Below are positions 62,106-64,000 of a stretch of 64,000 bases of DNA, piece by piece. This stretch comes from Arthrobacter sp. Leaf141. GTDB taxonomy: Bacteria > Actinomycetota > Actinomycetes > Actinomycetales > Micrococcaceae. The stretch spans positions 702 through 64,701 of the forward strand of contig NZ_LMOL01000018.1 in assembly GCF_001424565.1 (NCBI RefSeq). The letters are read 5' to 3'. Under the pieces are notes generated by a model, which saw only the letters and a program-made list of their open reading frames with translations, had not been told where the DNA came from and did not search any database. A program made the position numbers and the translations under genes. Positions within the stretch are counted from its first letter, which is position 1. Each line of letters opens with the position of its first letter.

Positions 62106-62816
62106 ATGGGCAACGGCGACGACATCCCTGGCTATTGTCTGGACCTCCTGCAGGCCTGGCAGCTGCGCTGCGACACCACGGAGGTGCACCTCGCAGTCCG
62201 CCAGCAGCGGCTCGTTACCGCCCTGGCCATCTGCGGGCCGCGTCCCCGCCCGTATCTGGTGGGCCTGCTCTGGCCGGAATGCCGCGAGTCGCGGGCCCTG
62301 GAGAGCCTCCGGGTGAGTGTGCACCTGGTTTCGCGGCAGGCGCCAGGCCTGCTGGTCAACGGCGGCCGGGTGCTGTCGCTGAGCAAAGGGGTCGACGTCG
62401 ACCTGCACCGGGTGCGTGCGCAGATTCTGGAGCTGGGCCGTTCGGGAGTCAACGGCAACGCAGCCGCCAGTCTGCACCAGCTGCGCGGGGCGGACCTGCT
62501 CCCCGGCTGGTACGACGACTGGGTGCTTTTTGAACAAAGCAGGCTGCGGCACGACCGGCTGCACGCCTTCCAGATCATCGCCCGCGAGACGCTGGCCCAC
62601 GGGGATTTCGAGTCGGCGCTGGAAGCCTCCGAGGCCGCCCTCGAACTGGAACCCCTGTACGAGAGCGCCGTGGGTTTGCTCATCCGCGCGGAGAAGCTGC
62701 AGGGCAACAACGCCGCCGCCCTGCAGGCATTCAGGGTGTACCGGGCAAAGTTAAAGGCCGATCTGGGCCTGGCGCCATCGGCTGCCCTGGGGCGCCTTAT
62801 TGCCGACATCTCATAA
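62106..62816 (+). CDS. BTAD (SARP-type) transcriptional regulator
   Basis: A 236-residue protein. The N-terminal part resembles the winged-helix DNA-binding domain of SARP/AfsR regulators (VRQQRLVTALAICGPRPRPYLVGLLWPE, ESLRVSVHLVSRQ). The C-terminal part (about 95-235) is a bacterial transcriptional activation domain with TPR-like helices (HDRLHAFQIIARETLAHGDF, ALEASEAALELEPLYESAVG, ALQAFRVYRAKLKADLGLAP). It lacks an ATPase domain. ATG 62106 follows a G-rich site. It lies at the right end of the protease island, and the 11-bp direct repeats in the island's two divergent gaps are its probable sites. Confidence 0.85.
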   Translation: MGNGDDIPGYCLDLLQAWQLRCDTTEVHLAVRQQRLVTALAICGPRPRPYLVGLLWPECRESRALESLRVSVHLVSRQAPGLLVNGGRVLSLSKGVDVDLHRVRAQILELGRSGVNGNAAASLHQLRGADLLPGWYDDWVLFEQSRLRHDRLHAFQIIARETLAHGDFESALEASEAALELEPLYESAVGLLIRAEKLQGNNAAALQAFRVYRAKLKADLGLAPSAALGRLIADIS

Positions 62817-62839
62817 GTGCTGCCTGCCGGCCGTGCAGC

Positions 62840-63082
62840 TCAGGTATCCCCGCGGGCCGTGGCCTGGCCCGCAAGCCATTGCCCCACCGTTCGCAGCACC
62901 TCAGCGGTGTCGGCACTGTAGAGGGTCCGGGGTTCACCGTCGGGATCCGTGCTGAACGTCAGCCGTGCGCGGAACCCCTGCGGTTCGTGCCACGTGCTGA
63001 TCACCAGGGTGCCGGGCAGCGGTGTTGCAGGGTCCCCGTCGCCGGTGTGGCCGGCTACCGGCGGGTGCTGGTCGCTTGGCAT
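62840..63082 (-). CDS. hypothetical protein, 80 aa
   Basis: A small soluble protein starting MPSDQHPPVAGHTGDG at ATG 63082, 6 nt after GGAGG; an upstream in-frame start lies before that site. A Pro/Gly-rich lead is followed by a compact part (LPGTLVISTWHEPQGFRARL, then ADTAEVLRTVGQWLAGQA) that may form a strand-helix fold. Family unknown. It converges with the BTAD gene at a 23-bp gap and may not belong to the island. Confidence 0.65.
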   Translation of the reverse strand: MPSDQHPPVAGHTGDGDPATPLPGTLVISTWHEPQGFRARLTFSTDPDGEPRTLYSADTAEVLRTVGQWLAGQATARGDT

Positions 63083-63209
63083 GGCAGCCCTCCTGGCGGT
63101 CTCGTTGCCTCGATGGTGCCGCACAACCATCAGGAATCAGCCAGCGTTTTACCAAGTCTTTGATCAAGATCGCCCCTGCTCAGCGGCTTGAGGCAGGTCC
63201 GGGGAGTGG

Positions 63210-64000
<791 letters not shown>

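Overview
The window reads as a chromosomal segment of a high-GC actinobacterium, most likely a Micrococcaceae member of the Arthrobacter/Pseudarthrobacter group. Codons strongly favour G or C in third positions, GTG and TTG starts are common, and 1-8 nt stop/start overlaps are frequent. The content also fits that group: a homoprotocatechuate 2,3-dioxygenase pathway, an oleA-oleBC-oleD olefin cluster with the actinobacterial BC fusion, and many TetR/GntR/ROK-controlled catabolic units. No rRNA, tRNA, CRISPR array, insertion sequence or prophage was recognised. This taxonomic call is inference from gene content; no database search was possible.

Layout. 0-3 kb: a stress block with a small heat shock protein divergent from an HspR-like MerR regulator, and a CbbX-type AAA+ ATPase. 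3-7 kb: a flavin monooxygenase divergent from a TetR regulator, two small enzymes or binding proteins, and a broken Ig-like repeat gene. 7-9.3 kb: an aminotransferase and 2-hydroxyacid dehydrogenase operon with a clear promoter, operator and terminator. 9.3-15 kb: katG, then a molybdate uptake operon led by its own HTH/molbindin protein. 15-30 kb: carbohydrate and accessory functions. These include an alpha-L-rhamnosidase with a TetR repressor, a VIT-family transporter, Gfo/Idh/MocA dehydrogenases, a four-gene sugar-oxidation operon facing a ROK repressor, a GntR-MFS pair and a Y-family DNA polymerase. 31-37.5 kb: an NfeD-like/flotillin pair and the ole cluster for long-chain olefins. 37.6-43.8 kb: a DUF4012 protein, a CPA2 antiporter, a PRISE-type reductase and an acyl-CoA ligase. 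43.8-52.3 kb: homoprotocatechuate degradation (hpaI, hpaH, hpaD, hpaE, a GntR regulator and an unusual FAH-RraA fusion), divergent from a phenol-hydroxylase-type flavoprotein. 52.3-62.8 kb: the multi-protease island described next. 62.8-64 kb: a small protein and a truncated aldo/keto reductase.

The most unusual region is 52.3-62.8 kb. It holds four peptidases of unrelated families: a subtilisin-like S8, a papain-like C1 fused to an alpha/beta hydrolase, an M6 HExxH metalloprotease and an astacin-like HExxHxxGxxH metalloprotease. None shows a recognisable signal peptide. With them are a two-to-four-helix membrane protein, a coiled-coil/beta-sandwich protein, a Pro/Ala-rich peptide and a BTAD (SARP-type) regulator. 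A roughly 65-residue module at the C-terminus of the M6 protease is also encoded alone by the adjacent 70-codon gene. The two divergent intergenic regions of the island share two 16-bp elements built from (G/A)TAAC direct repeats, mostly 11 bp apart, which is the geometry expected for SARP-type activators. I infer a co-regulated proteolytic system of unknown function under the linked BTAD protein.

How the parts work together. Most catabolic units pair a regulator with a divergent or co-transcribed target, and a palindrome can be read in nearly every such gap. HpaD-HpaE-(isomerase/decarboxylase)-HpaH-HpaI would take homoprotocatechuate to pyruvate and succinic semialdehyde. OleA condenses two fatty acyl-CoAs, OleD reduces the product, and the OleC and OleB halves form and decarboxylate the beta-lactone to an olefin.
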